NCBI RefSeq assembly: GCF_900099605.1
Contig: NZ_FNDK01000001.1
Span: forward strand, 124,001 to 188,000
Direction of reading: 5' to 3'
Source of the DNA: Alteribacillus persepolensis
GTDB lineage: Bacteria > Bacillota > Bacilli > Bacillales > Marinococcaceae
Length of the DNA: 64,000 bases
A model generated the notes under the pieces. The model ran no database searches, was not told the DNA's origin, and worked only from the letters and a program-made list of their open reading frames with translations. Positions within the stretch are counted from its first letter, which is position 1; the number at the start of each line of letters is the position of its first letter. The translations under genes were made by a program, and so were the position numbers. Below are positions 38,553 to 46,665 of this stretch, piece by piece.

Positions 38553-39885
38553 ATCACAACAAAATGTAAGAGCAAAAGCAATAGATGTGTTGCTCCGCAT
38601 CGAAAAAGAAGGGGCTTACAGCCATTTGCTCTTAAACCATGTATTAACACATGGCGGAGTAGATGAAAAAGATGAATCTCTTTTAACAGAGCTTGTATAC
38701 GGTACGTTGAGGCGTAAAAATACCCTTGATTATTATTTAACTCCTTTTATCAAGAAAGGATTAGACACACTCAATGACTGGGTGCTTGTATTGCTGCGGC
38801 TATCGTTGTATCAACTTGTCTATTTGGACCGGATCCCAGATCGAGCAGTTATTCATGAAGCCGTTAATATTGCAAAAAAGCGGGGACACCAGGGGATAAG
38901 CGGGTTTGTAAACGGTGTGCTCCGCTCGGTGCAGCGCAAGGGAGTACCGCGAACAGATATGCTGGAAGGAGTAGAGAAGCTTTCTATCGAAACAAGTCAT
39001 CCAGTGTGGTTATTAGAAGAGTGGATTGCCGCTTTTGGAGAAGAACCAGCTGAAGAAATGGCCAAGGCTAATTTAGAACCGCCGCCTTTCACTGTACGCG
39101 TAAACGTGGCACAATCGACAAAGAGTACCGTGGCCAAGATGCTTGAAGAAGAAGGGGTGACCGTTCGAGAGGGGCATCTTTCGCCTGATGCACTCCATAT
39201 CACGTCTGGCAGTGTGTTAAACACAGAGGTTTATAAGCAAGGAGCTGTGACGATTCAAGATGAAAGTTCAATGCTTCCAGCCAGAGTACTGGATGTAAGT
39301 CCGGGCATGGCAGTCTTAGATGCATGTGCAGCGCCTGGCGGTAAAACCACTCATATCGCGGAACGTATGAAAAATAACGGGGAAGTCAAGGCGTTTGACC
39401 TTCATAAAAAGAAAGTAAATTTAATTGTTCAACAAGCAGAACGGCTCGGTTTAACGATTATTGATGCTAATCAGCTGGATGCGAGAAAACTGCCGTCGGA
39501 GCTGGAAGCAGGAAGTTTTGATAGAGTCCTTGTAGATGCACCTTGCAGTGGATTGGGTGTCGTTCGCCGTAAACCAGAACTGAAGTGGCAAAAGCAAAAA
39601 CAAGATCTTACGCGCTTTCCAGTGATTCAAACGGAAATCTTACAACAGGCATCTAAAATGGTTAAACCGGGCGGTAAATTAGTATACAGCACGTGTACGG
39701 TACGCCCTGAAGAAAACGAGAAAGTTGTCGAAACATTTTTAAACAACCATCCGACGTTTACAAGAGAGTACGATGCATTTTTGCACGAAAAATTTGGTGC
39801 AGAAAATGGACAAGCAACGATTTTGCCGCACCAATATGGAACAGATGGCTTCTTCGTAGCCTTGTTAAAAAAACGAGACGAATAA
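38536..39885 (+). CDS. rsmB: 16S rRNA m5C967 methyltransferase RsmB
   Basis: RsmB methylates C967 of 16S rRNA at carbon 5. The 449 residues start with a NusB-like helical domain ([19 protein letters not shown]). The methyltransferase domain follows, with the SAM site [17 protein letters not shown] and DLHKKKV. The motif IV cysteine lies in VDAPCSGLG and the catalytic motif VI cysteine in [14 protein letters not shown] 38536 is six bases after AGGAGA and is the likely start; ATG 38542 is possible. Its start lies inside fmt. Confidence 0.95.
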   Translation: MNMTSKSQQNVRAKAIDVLLRIEKEGAYSHLLLNHVLTHGGVDEKDESLLTELVYGTLRRKNTLDYYLTPFIKKGLDTLNDWVLVLLRLSLYQLVYLDRIPDRAVIHEAVNIAKKRGHQGISGFVNGVLRSVQRKGVPRTDMLEGVEKLSIETSHPVWLLEEWIAAFGEEPAEEMAKANLEPPPFTVRVNVAQSTKSTVAKMLEEEGVTVREGHLSPDALHITSGSVLNTEVYKQGAVTIQDESSMLPARVLDVSPGMAVLDACAAPGGKTTHIAERMKNNGEVKAFDLHKKKVNLIVQQAERLGLTIIDANQLDARKLPSELEAGSFDRVLVDAPCSGLGVVRRKPELKWQKQKQDLTRFPVIQTEILQQASKMVKPGGKLVYSTCTVRPEENEKVVETFLNNHPTFTREYDAFLHEKFGAENGQATILPHQYGTDGFFVALLKKRDE

Positions 39886-39907
39886 TCGCTTGAAAGGAAG
39901 TATACCC

Positions 39908-40993
39908 ATGCAGCAGCTAAAGAAAAAAGTCGCCGCAGAGGCACCAGGCAAAACATCAATATATACGTTGCGTTATGAAGAATTAAAAGATTGGTTGAAA
40001 GAGCAGCATGAACCTGCGTTTCGTGCTGATCAAATCTTTGAATGGCTGTATCAAAAGCGCGCACAAGATTTTGAAGAAATGACGAATTTATCGAAAAAAC
40101 TACGCCAGAAGTTGGCTGATTCATTCTCTATCACTGCACTAAAGCAGGCCACTAAACAAGAGTCTCAAGATGGAACAGTGAAACTATTATTTGAACTGCA
40201 GGATGGATACACAATAGAAACGGTTGTGATGAAACATAACTATGGGAATAGTGTTTGTGTCACAACTCAAGTTGGCTGCCGGTTAGGCTGTACATTTTGT
40301 GCTTCAACGTTAGGCGGTCTAAAACGCAACCTAGAAGCTGGGGAAATTACTGCCCAAGTATTAGAAGCGCAGCGTGCATTAGATGAAAAGGGAGAACGTG
40401 TTGATTCTGTAGTTGTTATGGGGATTGGAGAGCCATTTGATAATTACGATGAACTGATGTCTTTTCTTAAAGTTATTAATCATGATGAAGGATTAAACAT
40501 CGGCGCGCGTCATATTACTGTATCAACAAGTGGAATGGTCCCGCGCATTTATGATTTTGCAGATGAGGGTATGCAGGTTAATTTTGCGATATCGCTGCAT
40601 GCGCCTAACACGGAAATCCGCAGCAGATTGATGCCAGTAAACCGTGCATGGCCGCTTGATAAGTTAATGGATTCTATTCGTTACTACCAGAACAAAACAA
40701 ACAGACGTGTTACATTTGAGTACGGGTTGTTTGGCGGGGTAAATGACCAAGTGGAACATGCCGAAGAACTGGCTGATGTCATTGAAGGGTTGAAATGCCA
40801 TGTGAACTTAATCCCAGTCAACTACGTTCCTGAACGCGATTACGTAAGAACAAAACGAGATGATATCTTTGCGTTTGAGCGGACCTTGAAAGAACGTGAC
40901 GTTAATGTGACCATTCGCCGTGAGCAAGGACACGACATTGATGCAGCATGCGGACAGCTGCGCGCAAAGGAACGGAAACAAGAAACGAGGTGA
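39908..40993 (+). CDS. rlmN: Dual-specificity rRNA/tRNA methyltransferase RlmN
   Basis: RlmN is a radical-SAM enzyme that methylates A2503 of 23S rRNA and A37 of some tRNAs at carbon 2. The 361 residues contain the 4Fe-4S motif [10 protein letters not shown] (CxxxCxxC). [11 protein letters not shown] and ISLHAPN are typical of the family, and the C-terminal Cys lies in DAACGQLR. The start ATG 39908 follows AAAGGAAG; the frame opening at 39890 has no site. It uses RlmN-type rather than Cfr-type segments. prpC follows after nine bases. Confidence 0.96.
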   Translation: MQQLKKKVAAEAPGKTSIYTLRYEELKDWLKEQHEPAFRADQIFEWLYQKRAQDFEEMTNLSKKLRQKLADSFSITALKQATKQESQDGTVKLLFELQDGYTIETVVMKHNYGNSVCVTTQVGCRLGCTFCASTLGGLKRNLEAGEITAQVLEAQRALDEKGERVDSVVVMGIGEPFDNYDELMSFLKVINHDEGLNIGARHITVSTSGMVPRIYDFADEGMQVNFAISLHAPNTEIRSRLMPVNRAWPLDKLMDSIRYYQNKTNRRVTFEYGLFGGVNDQVEHAEELADVIEGLKCHVNLIPVNYVPERDYVRTKRDDIFAFERTLKERDVNVTIRREQGHDIDAACGQLRAKERKQETR

Positions 40994-41002
40994 CCCCTGT
41001 TT

Positions 41003-41755
41003 GTGAATACTGTATTTTTAACGGATACCGGAAAGGTTCGTGAACACAATGAAGATGCTGGCGGTGTGTTTGTGAATAAAACAGGAGACTATCTAGCTGT
41101 GGTGGCCGACGGAATGGGCGGCCATCAAGCTGGAGATGTTGCCAGCCAAATGACAACGGACATGTTGAGGGAGTCGTTTGAAGGTTTAAATGAAACATTA
41201 ACACCAGACAAAGCAGGGAAATGGTTAGAACGTGCTTTCCAAGAAATAAATGAGAAAGTGTTCGAACAAGCTGGCAAAAATCGTCATTTGCAAGGAATGG
41301 GAACAACACTTGTCGCTGTTGTATGTACCCGTTCGTTTATCGTCATTACACACGTTGGAGACAGCCGAGCTTATTTGTGGACCGACCAAGAGCTGCAGTT
41401 GAAAACGGAGGATCATTCGCTTGTAAACGAGTTGAAAAAAAGTGGTCAGTTGACGGCTCAAGAAGCAGACAATCATCCGCAGAAAAATATTCTCACAAGA
41501 GCATTAGGTACAGAAGTTTCTTTGAAAAGCGAGCAAACGGTGTTGGAGTGGAAAAAAGGAGATGCCGTTGTGCTTTGTTCCGATGGGTTAACAAATAAAG
41601 TGACCGATAATGAAATCGAACAGACGCTTTCTCAGCAGTCTTCTCTCCGTGAACAGGCTGAACATCTTGTACATATGGCAAAGGATCGCGGCGGAGAAGA
41701 TAACATTACACTGGCTGTTGTAGAAAATATCCCGCTTGAAGAGGGGCTGATGTAA
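41003..41755 (+). CDS. prpC: PPM-family protein serine/threonine phosphatase PrpC
   Basis: PrpC is a manganese-dependent phosphatase that removes phosphates placed by PrkC. The 250 residues contain the metal-binding motifs REHNEDAGG, VADGMGGHQAGDVAS, LCSDGLTNKV and GGEDNITLAVV. It starts at GTG 41003 after GAGGTGACC. Its stop overlaps the prkC start by one base, so kinase and phosphatase are made together. Confidence 0.97.
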   Translation: MNTVFLTDTGKVREHNEDAGGVFVNKTGDYLAVVADGMGGHQAGDVASQMTTDMLRESFEGLNETLTPDKAGKWLERAFQEINEKVFEQAGKNRHLQGMGTTLVAVVCTRSFIVITHVGDSRAYLWTDQELQLKTEDHSLVNELKKSGQLTAQEADNHPQKNILTRALGTEVSLKSEQTVLEWKKGDAVVLCSDGLTNKVTDNEIEQTLSQQSSLREQAEHLVHMAKDRGGEDNITLAVVENIPLEEGLM

Positions 41756-43737
41756 TGTCTGAGCTAATTGGCCAGAGAATAAGCGACCGCTATCATATCG
41801 AAGAAAAAATTGGCGGCGGCGGAATGGCTCATGTTTACAAGGCGCAAGATATTATTTTAGAACGTCCGGTTGCTGTCAAAGTACTTCAGCCTCAGTATAA
41901 TTCAGATGAAGAATTCATACGCCGCTTTCATCGAGAAGCACAAGCGGCTACAAGCCTTGCTCACCCAAACATTGTAAATATTTATGATGTAGGCGAAGAA
42001 GAGAATCTATACTATATTGTCATGGAGTATATTGAAGGGGAGACGTTGAAAGAGAAAATTCAGCATCAAGGGCCGCTACCTCTCGAACAGTCAGTGGAGT
42101 TAATGGGAAAAATCCTCGAAGCAATGGGCCATGCCCATGCGAATGGCATTATACACCGAGATATAAAGCCTCATAATATTTTGTTAAACCACTTTGGTGA
42201 GGCGAAAGTTACTGACTTTGGTATTGCTCGTGCGTCTTCTGCTCAAACGATTACACACACAAACTCAGTGATGGGGTCTGTCCATTATTTATCACCAGAA
42301 CAAGCCAAAGGCGGACATATAACGGCTCAATCCGATATTTACTCGCTAGGCATTGTGTTGTATGAAATGGTAACAGGTGCTCTCCCTTATACAGGGGATT
42401 CTGCTGTCAGCGTTGCTTTAAAACATTTGCAAGAACCCTTGCCAAAGCCGTCAGAAAAACGCCCAGGTCTTCCGCAAAGTGTAGAGAATGTCATTTTAAA
42501 AGCAACAGTGAAAGATCCGCATGACCGATATGAAAATGTCTTTGCGATGCAAGAGGATTTAAAGACTGTTCTATCGCAGGAACGTCGTAATGAAGCTCCG
42601 TTTGTCATTGAAGAGGACAAAGAACAAACAAAAGCAGTACCGATAATAAAAGATGAACAATCTGTATCAGAAGAAACGAAAATAGCAGAGCAGGAAACAA
42701 CAGTAAACCGCGATGTCACAAAAGATATCCCCCCGCCTGTCTCTCCGAAAAAGAAAAGCAAAAAGCGCTGGATATGGATTCTTCTGTTTCTGCTGCTTTT
42801 CTTCACAGCGGCTGCAGCCACGGCGTTCACGGTACTTCCTAGTTTGTTTACAGTCGATGAAACAGAAGTGCCGGACGTGGGAAATATGGTAGAAGAAGAA
42901 GCAGTTGCACAAATTGAATCGGCCGAGTTAGAACCTGAAATTGAAACGATAGCCGATAATGACATCGAAGAAAATCACGTTGTTAATCAAGATCCCGGCG
43001 GGGGCACAACAGTGAAAATGGATAGTACGGTGACGCTTTATGTAAGTGAAGGACCCGAAAGAGTCGAAATGCCAGATGTGACCGGTTTAAATCGTAAAGA
43101 AGCAGAAGAGAGGCTGAATGACTTTGAACAAGTAGAGTTTGCCTCGCAGGAAACGTCCGAGCATCCACCTGATACCATCATTGGGCAGAGTCCGGAAGCC
43201 GGAGACGAAGTTGTTCAAGAAGACACAACTGTCCAATTAACTTATAGCACGAGACCGGAATTCACCTTGGATAACTTGGAAGGTGAGTCAAAAGATGCAG
43301 TAGAGAGATATTTAGAAAATCACCGGTTGAATGGAAGCTTTGAAACAAGTTATTCTGAAGAAATAAGAAGTGGACGTGTGATTGAACATACACCTGGGCC
43401 GTACACCAATGTTAAAGAAGGTGACGAAGTGGCATTTGTGATTTCAGAAGGCCCGGAGCAAACAGAAGAAGAAACGGCAGTGGAGCAAATAGAAGCAGTG
43501 ATACCAGTAGAAGTGGAACAAACGGAAGACAGCGAAGAGGCACCAGCATTCGATATCCGTATCGTTTACGAAGATAATACAACAGAGCAGGAAGAGGTTT
43601 TTGTTGAAGAAACAATTTCTGAGACGAAAACATATCGTGTGCCTTTAGAAGTAACACCGGAAACAGATGGACGCTACGTTTTGTTTGTCGACGACGAAGA
43701 AGTTCAATCGAACACTTTTTCTTATGGAGATGAATAG
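41755..43737 (+). CDS. prkC: Membrane serine/threonine kinase PrkC with PASTA repeats
   Basis: PrkC senses muropeptides or lipid II outside the cell and phosphorylates targets that control germination, wall metabolism and stationary phase. The cytoplasmic kinase domain (residues 10-270) has the Gly loop IGGGGMAHVYKA, VAVKVL with the catalytic Lys, HRDIKPHNILL, DFGIARA and a Thr-rich activation loop. One membrane helix lies near residues 338-362. Three PASTA repeats follow outside the cell, then an acidic C-terminal domain of about 90 residues. The 660 residues are slightly longer than in B. subtilis. Confidence 0.97.
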   Translation: MSELIGQRISDRYHIEEKIGGGGMAHVYKAQDIILERPVAVKVLQPQYNSDEEFIRRFHREAQAATSLAHPNIVNIYDVGEEENLYYIVMEYIEGETLKEKIQHQGPLPLEQSVELMGKILEAMGHAHANGIIHRDIKPHNILLNHFGEAKVTDFGIARASSAQTITHTNSVMGSVHYLSPEQAKGGHITAQSDIYSLGIVLYEMVTGALPYTGDSAVSVALKHLQEPLPKPSEKRPGLPQSVENVILKATVKDPHDRYENVFAMQEDLKTVLSQERRNEAPFVIEEDKEQTKAVPIIKDEQSVSEETKIAEQETTVNRDVTKDIPPPVSPKKKSKKRWIWILLFLLLFFTAAAATAFTVLPSLFTVDETEVPDVGNMVEEEAVAQIESAELEPEIETIADNDIEENHVVNQDPGGGTTVKMDSTVTLYVSEGPERVEMPDVTGLNRKEAEERLNDFEQVEFASQETSEHPPDTIIGQSPEAGDEVVQEDTTVQLTYSTRPEFTLDNLEGESKDAVERYLENHRLNGSFETSYSEEIRSGRVIEHTPGPYTNVKEGDEVAFVISEGPEQTEEETAVEQIEAVIPVEVEQTEDSEEAPAFDIRIVYEDNTTEQEEVFVEETISETKTYRVPLEVTPETDGRYVLFVDDEEVQSNTFSYGDE

Positions 43738-43745
43738 GAGGATTT

Positions 43746-44624
43746 ATGGACGAAGGGATTATTATTAAATCTTTGAGCGGCTTTTATTATGTAGAAAATG
43801 AAAATGGTGTATTTCAGTGCCGAGGCAGAGGATTGTTTCGAAAACAGAAAATCAAACCTCTGGTTGGAGATTATGTATTTTTTGAAGCAGAACAAAAAGA
43901 AGAAGGATATATTTATGAAATAAAAGAGCGCCGTAACGAAATAAACCGCCCGCCTGTTGCAAACGTCGACCAAGCGCTGCTCGTTTTTTCTGCCGAAGAG
44001 CCAGCGTTTTCCACGCTGCTGCTTGACCGCTTTCTCGTCCACATGGAATCGCTTGATATTTGGCCGGTAATTATTATTAATAAATTTGATTTAGCGGCTC
44101 AAAAGCGTGAGCAGGAGCTGCTTGAGTGTCAGCATGATTATCAAGTGATGGGGTACCCATTTGTGTTTGTTTCTAGTAAAAACAATCAAGGAATGGAAGA
44201 AATCAAACCTTGGCTTGAACAGAAAGTGTCTATCGCAGCAGGTCAATCAGGTGTCGGAAAATCGACATTATTAAATGCGCTCGATCCGTCGTTGGAGCTG
44301 GAAACAGCCGAAATTTCCACGCATCTTGGCAGAGGAAAACATACGACAAGGCATGTGGAACTTCACTCTGTCCACGGTGGCTGGGTGGCGGATACACCAG
44401 GGTTTAGTTCGCTGGATTTTCAGGCTGTTCATGAAGAGGACTTAGATGTATGTTTTCCAGAAATGAAAGACAGGCTCGCTCAGTGCAAGTTTCGTGGTTG
44501 TACACATCGCAAAGAGCCGGGCTGTGCAGTCAAACAAGCAGTGGAGGATGAAAATATCCCGTCGTATCGTTACAATCATTATTTGCAGTTTTATGAAGAA
44601 ATACATGCACAACGGAGGTATTAG
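43746..44624 (+). CDS. rsgA: Ribosome small subunit-dependent GTPase RsgA
   Basis: RsgA (YloQ/CpgA) is a circularly permuted GTPase that checks late 30S assembly. The 292 residues have an N-terminal OB-fold. The G4 motif INKFDLA precedes the P-loop GQSGVGKSTLLNAL, the permuted order, and the G3 motif DTPGFSS follows. The C-terminal zinc site has Cys and His in CKFRGCTHRKEPGCAV. It follows prkC by eight bases and precedes rpe by three. Confidence 0.97.
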   Translation: MDEGIIIKSLSGFYYVENENGVFQCRGRGLFRKQKIKPLVGDYVFFEAEQKEEGYIYEIKERRNEINRPPVANVDQALLVFSAEEPAFSTLLLDRFLVHMESLDIWPVIIINKFDLAAQKREQELLECQHDYQVMGYPFVFVSSKNNQGMEEIKPWLEQKVSIAAGQSGVGKSTLLNALDPSLELETAEISTHLGRGKHTTRHVELHSVHGGWVADTPGFSSLDFQAVHEEDLDVCFPEMKDRLAQCKFRGCTHRKEPGCAVKQAVEDENIPSYRYNHYLQFYEEIHAQRRY

Positions 44625-44627
44625 CAG

Positions 44628-45281
44628 ATGATAAAAGTAGCACCATCGATATTGTCAGCGGATTTTTCGCAATTGAAAGAAGAAATTATTGATGTTGACC
44701 AAGGCGGCGCAGATTATATTCATATTGATGTAATGGACGGACACTTTGTTCCTAACATAACGATTGGACCGCTAATTGTAGAGGCTGTCCGCCCTCACAC
44801 GAAACTCCCGCTTGATGTTCACTTAATGATTGAAAAGCCAGATCATTACATCAGTGATTTTGTCAAAGCCGGAGCTGATATCATATCAGTGCATACAGAA
44901 GCATGTCCGCACTTGCACCGTACGATTCACCTCATAAAGTCACAGGGGATAAAAGCAGGTGTGGTAATCAATCCAGCCACGCCGGTAGAGGCTATTAAAC
45001 ATGTCATAAAAGATGTGGATCTTGTTTTATTAATGACAGTCAATCCTGGTTTTGGAGGACAAGCATTTATCCCTGAAGTGCTTTCTAAAATCGAGCACGT
45101 TCAAACAATGCTGAAAGAAGCTGGCAGTGATGCAGATATAGAGGTGGATGGCGGGGTGAATGCCGAAACCGCTAAATTATGCCGAGAAGCCGGAGCAAAC
45201 GTATTAGTGGCTGGTTCTGCTGTTTATAAGCAGCAAGACCGCGAAGCAGCCATTTCAGCCATACGCGGAGAAAATTCCTAA
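44628..45281 (+). CDS. rpe: Ribulose-phosphate 3-epimerase
   Basis: Rpe interconverts ribulose 5-phosphate and xylulose 5-phosphate in the pentose phosphate pathway. The 217-residue TIM barrel has the metal-binding and catalytic segments APSILSADFSQL, YIHIDVMDGHFVPN and DVHLMIEKP. VNPGFGGQAFIP and the phosphate-binding EVDGGVN are present. It is the last gene before a terminator. In B. subtilis thiN comes next, but it is missing here. Confidence 0.97.
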   Translation: MIKVAPSILSADFSQLKEEIIDVDQGGADYIHIDVMDGHFVPNITIGPLIVEAVRPHTKLPLDVHLMIEKPDHYISDFVKAGADIISVHTEACPHLHRTIHLIKSQGIKAGVVINPATPVEAIKHVIKDVDLVLLMTVNPGFGGQAFIPEVLSKIEHVQTMLKEAGSDADIEVDGGVNAETAKLCREAGANVLVAGSAVYKQQDREAAISAIRGENS

Positions 45282-45292
45282 CATAGTATAGC

Positions 45293-45340
45293 AGAGCTGT
45301 TCTTCCTTGTTTTTACAGCAAGGCAGGACAGCTCTTTTTA
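45293..45340 (+). terminator. Rho-independent terminator after rpe
   Basis: AGAGCTGT (45293-45300) pairs with ACAGCTCT (45328-45335), with further CCTTG/CAAGG pairing inside, and ends in TTTTT. It closes the prpC-prkC-rsgA-rpe unit. Confidence 0.9.
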
Positions 45341-45397
45341 TTAAGATAAGCAAGGATACAAGACAGGATGTTTCAGGTTCTCATACATATGTTATCG

Positions 45398-45510
45398 ACC
45401 GGTTTTTTATACTAGCCCAAGCACCCGGGCACATACGACGTGACGCTCTCAGCTGAACGTCTTTCTTTTAAGGCGCCTGCGCTTTTCTTAGAGCTAAACC
45501 GGTTTTTTAT
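45398..45510. repeat. 87-base unit between perfect 13-base direct repeats
   Basis: ACCGGTTTTTTAT occurs at 45398-45410 and again at 45498-45510, exactly 100 bases apart. The 87 bases between hold GACGT/ACGTC pairing, and on the minus strand read TAAGAAAAGCGCAGGCGCC near one end and CCCGGGTGCTTGGGCTAG at the other. From memory this resembles a dispersed repeat common in Bacillaceae intergenic regions, but that is unverified. The direct repeats look like a target-site duplication. No gene is encoded. It lies where thiN would be in B. subtilis. Confidence 0.5.
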
Positions 45511-45681
45511 GATTTTTTTCAAGATTTTCTATGTACTATTTTAAAGTTCCTGAATATACATATAAAAGAATGAAATTAGGAAAACGACGTTTGTATAGAA
45601 AGAGTGTATATGGAAAGGAAAAACGACGTGAATGAAAGCGGCGCGTGCCGCATTATAGTAAAGGAAAGAGGAGGAATTATC
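45511..45681 (+). other. Upstream region of spoVM
   Basis: Two near-identical blocks, AGGAAAACGACGT (45578-45590) and AGGAAAAACGACGT (ending 45629), sit upstream. A tight hairpin GCGGC-GCGT-GCCGC is at 45638-45651. CATATAAA at 45559-45566 resembles a sigma-E -10 element, but no good -35 was found. The spoVM ribosome binding site GAGGAGGAATT is strong. Confidence 0.4.
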
Positions 45682-45762
45682 ATGAAGTTTTATACCATTA
45701 AACTGCCGAAATTCCTGGGAGGATTCGTACGCGCCGTCATTGGTACCATCAAAAAAGAATAG
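45682..45762 (+). CDS. spoVM: Stage V sporulation protein SpoVM (26 residues)
   Basis: SpoVM is a tiny amphipathic helix that recognises the positive curvature of the forespore membrane, anchors SpoIVA for coat assembly and inhibits FtsH. The 26 residues, MKFYTIKLPKFLGG then FVRAVIGTIKKE, match the family along their whole length, including the Pro near residue 9 needed for localisation. GGAGGAATTATC places the binding site correctly before the ATG. It sits between rpe and rpmB as in B. subtilis, although thiN is missing. Confidence 0.97.
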   Translation: MKFYTIKLPKFLGGFVRAVIGTIKKE

Positions 45763-45805
45763 GTTTATATAATTATATTATGTTAACTAAAAAGAAAACA
45801 TGATA

Positions 45806-45856
45806 AACCCCGGAAACTGTCCTTCCATGAAAAAACAGTTCCGGGGTTGTTTTTTC
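45806..45856. terminator. Bidirectional terminator between spoVM and rpmB
   Basis: AACCCCGGAAACTGT (45806-45820) pairs with ACAGTTCCGGGGTT (45835-45848), followed by TGTTTTTT; A-rich sequence on the left serves the minus-strand gene less well. Confidence 0.88.
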
Positions 45857-45878
45857 CGTTTTTCACTTAAGGTTTGTA

Positions 45879-46067
45879 TTATACGCGCTGGACTTTGCCT
45901 GATTTCAATGCGCGAGCAGAAACATAAACACGTTTTGGTTTACCATCTACCATGATGCGTACTTTTTGAACGTTAGAGCCCCAGCGGCGCTTTGTAGCAT
46001 TGTTTGCGTGAGAACGGTTATGACCGGATTTCGGCCCTTTGCCTGTCACGTAGCATTTACGTGCCAT
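45879..46067 (-). CDS. rpmB: Ribosomal protein L28
   Basis: L28 is a 50S ribosomal protein. The 62 residues read [20 protein letters not shown] at the start and contain [12 protein letters not shown] and [15 protein letters not shown]. The start chosen gives the family N-terminus MARK and follows an AAGGAGGTGCATGTC site on the minus strand; the frame is open 13 codons further up. Only one cysteine is present, so it is a zinc-independent form. It is opposite to its neighbours, as in B. subtilis. Confidence 0.98.
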   Translation of the reverse strand: MARKCYVTGKGPKSGHNRSHANNATKRRWGSNVQKVRIMVDGKPKRVYVSARALKSGKVQRV

Positions 46068-46119
46068 GACATGCACCTCCTTATTCATTCCATCTTTCAT
46101 TTTCAAAGCATACTTAAAT

Positions 46120-46148
46120 ATTTTAGCATAGTGCCTATGTTATTGCAA
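46120..46148 (-). promoter_or_regulatory. Sigma-A promoter for rpmB
   Basis: On the minus strand TTGCAA (46148-46143) and TAAAAT (46125-46120) are exactly 17 bases apart, with TGC before the -10. Confidence 0.7.
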
Positions 46149-46275
46149 TCGCAACTTGTTGGAAAGGCGAAGAGGAAACCCATGTATCGTTTGTATTTGC
46201 CGACTTTTAAAAAGAGAGAGAGTATAGTAAAATAAAGCGTAGCAATTTGAAGGTACCGGATAAGGAGGCTCTTTC

Positions 46276-46638
46276 ATGACAATTGAAATGAATTCCCAGT
46301 TAGGATCGATAGATGTTTCAACAGAAGTCGTTGCGACTATTGCGGGCGGAGCAGCAGTAGACTGCTACGGCATTGTCGGAATGGCATCACAAAAACAAAT
46401 CAAAGACGGATTATCTGAAATACTCGGACGTGATAATTTTTCCCGTGGAGTTGTGATCCGTGAAGCGGATGAAGGCATTCATATCGATATGTATATTATT
46501 GTAAGTTATGGAACGAAAATTTCAGAAGTAGCATATAACGTTCAAAGCAAAGTCAAGTATCAATTGCAGCAAATGCTTGGATTAACAGTTGATTCTGTGA
46601 ACGTTTACGTACAAGGGGTACGAGTGGCACAGTCGTAG
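46276..46638 (+). CDS. yloU: Asp23/Gls24-family protein YloU
   Basis: YloU belongs to the Asp23/Gls24 (DUF322) family, cytoplasmic or membrane-associated proteins linked to cell-envelope stress; the molecular role is not settled. The 120 residues include AGGAAVDCYGIVGMAS, IHIDMYIIVSYGTKISEVAYNVQ and VDSVNVYVQGVRV. A GATAAGGAGGC site precedes the ATG. It lies directly before fakA, a conserved pair in Firmicutes, which suggests a link with fatty acid or membrane functions. Confidence 0.95.
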   Translation: MTIEMNSQLGSIDVSTEVVATIAGGAAVDCYGIVGMASQKQIKDGLSEILGRDNFSRGVVIREADEGIHIDMYIIVSYGTKISEVAYNVQSKVKYQLQQMLGLTVDSVNVYVQGVRVAQS

Positions 46639-46665
46639 GAAAGAGGAAGTTAGGAGGAAATGGCA

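Noticed and set aside
45425-45490. A tRNA-like look on the minus strand near CAGCTGAGAGCGTCACG
   Set aside because: No acceptor stem, T-arm or complete cloverleaf can be drawn; it is better explained as part of the repeat unit.
45628-45681. In-frame extension of SpoVM from GTG 45628, which would add 18 residues
   Set aside because: The strong GAGGAGGAATT site fits the 26-residue form, which matches the family from the first residue; the extension contains the hairpin and looks untranslated.
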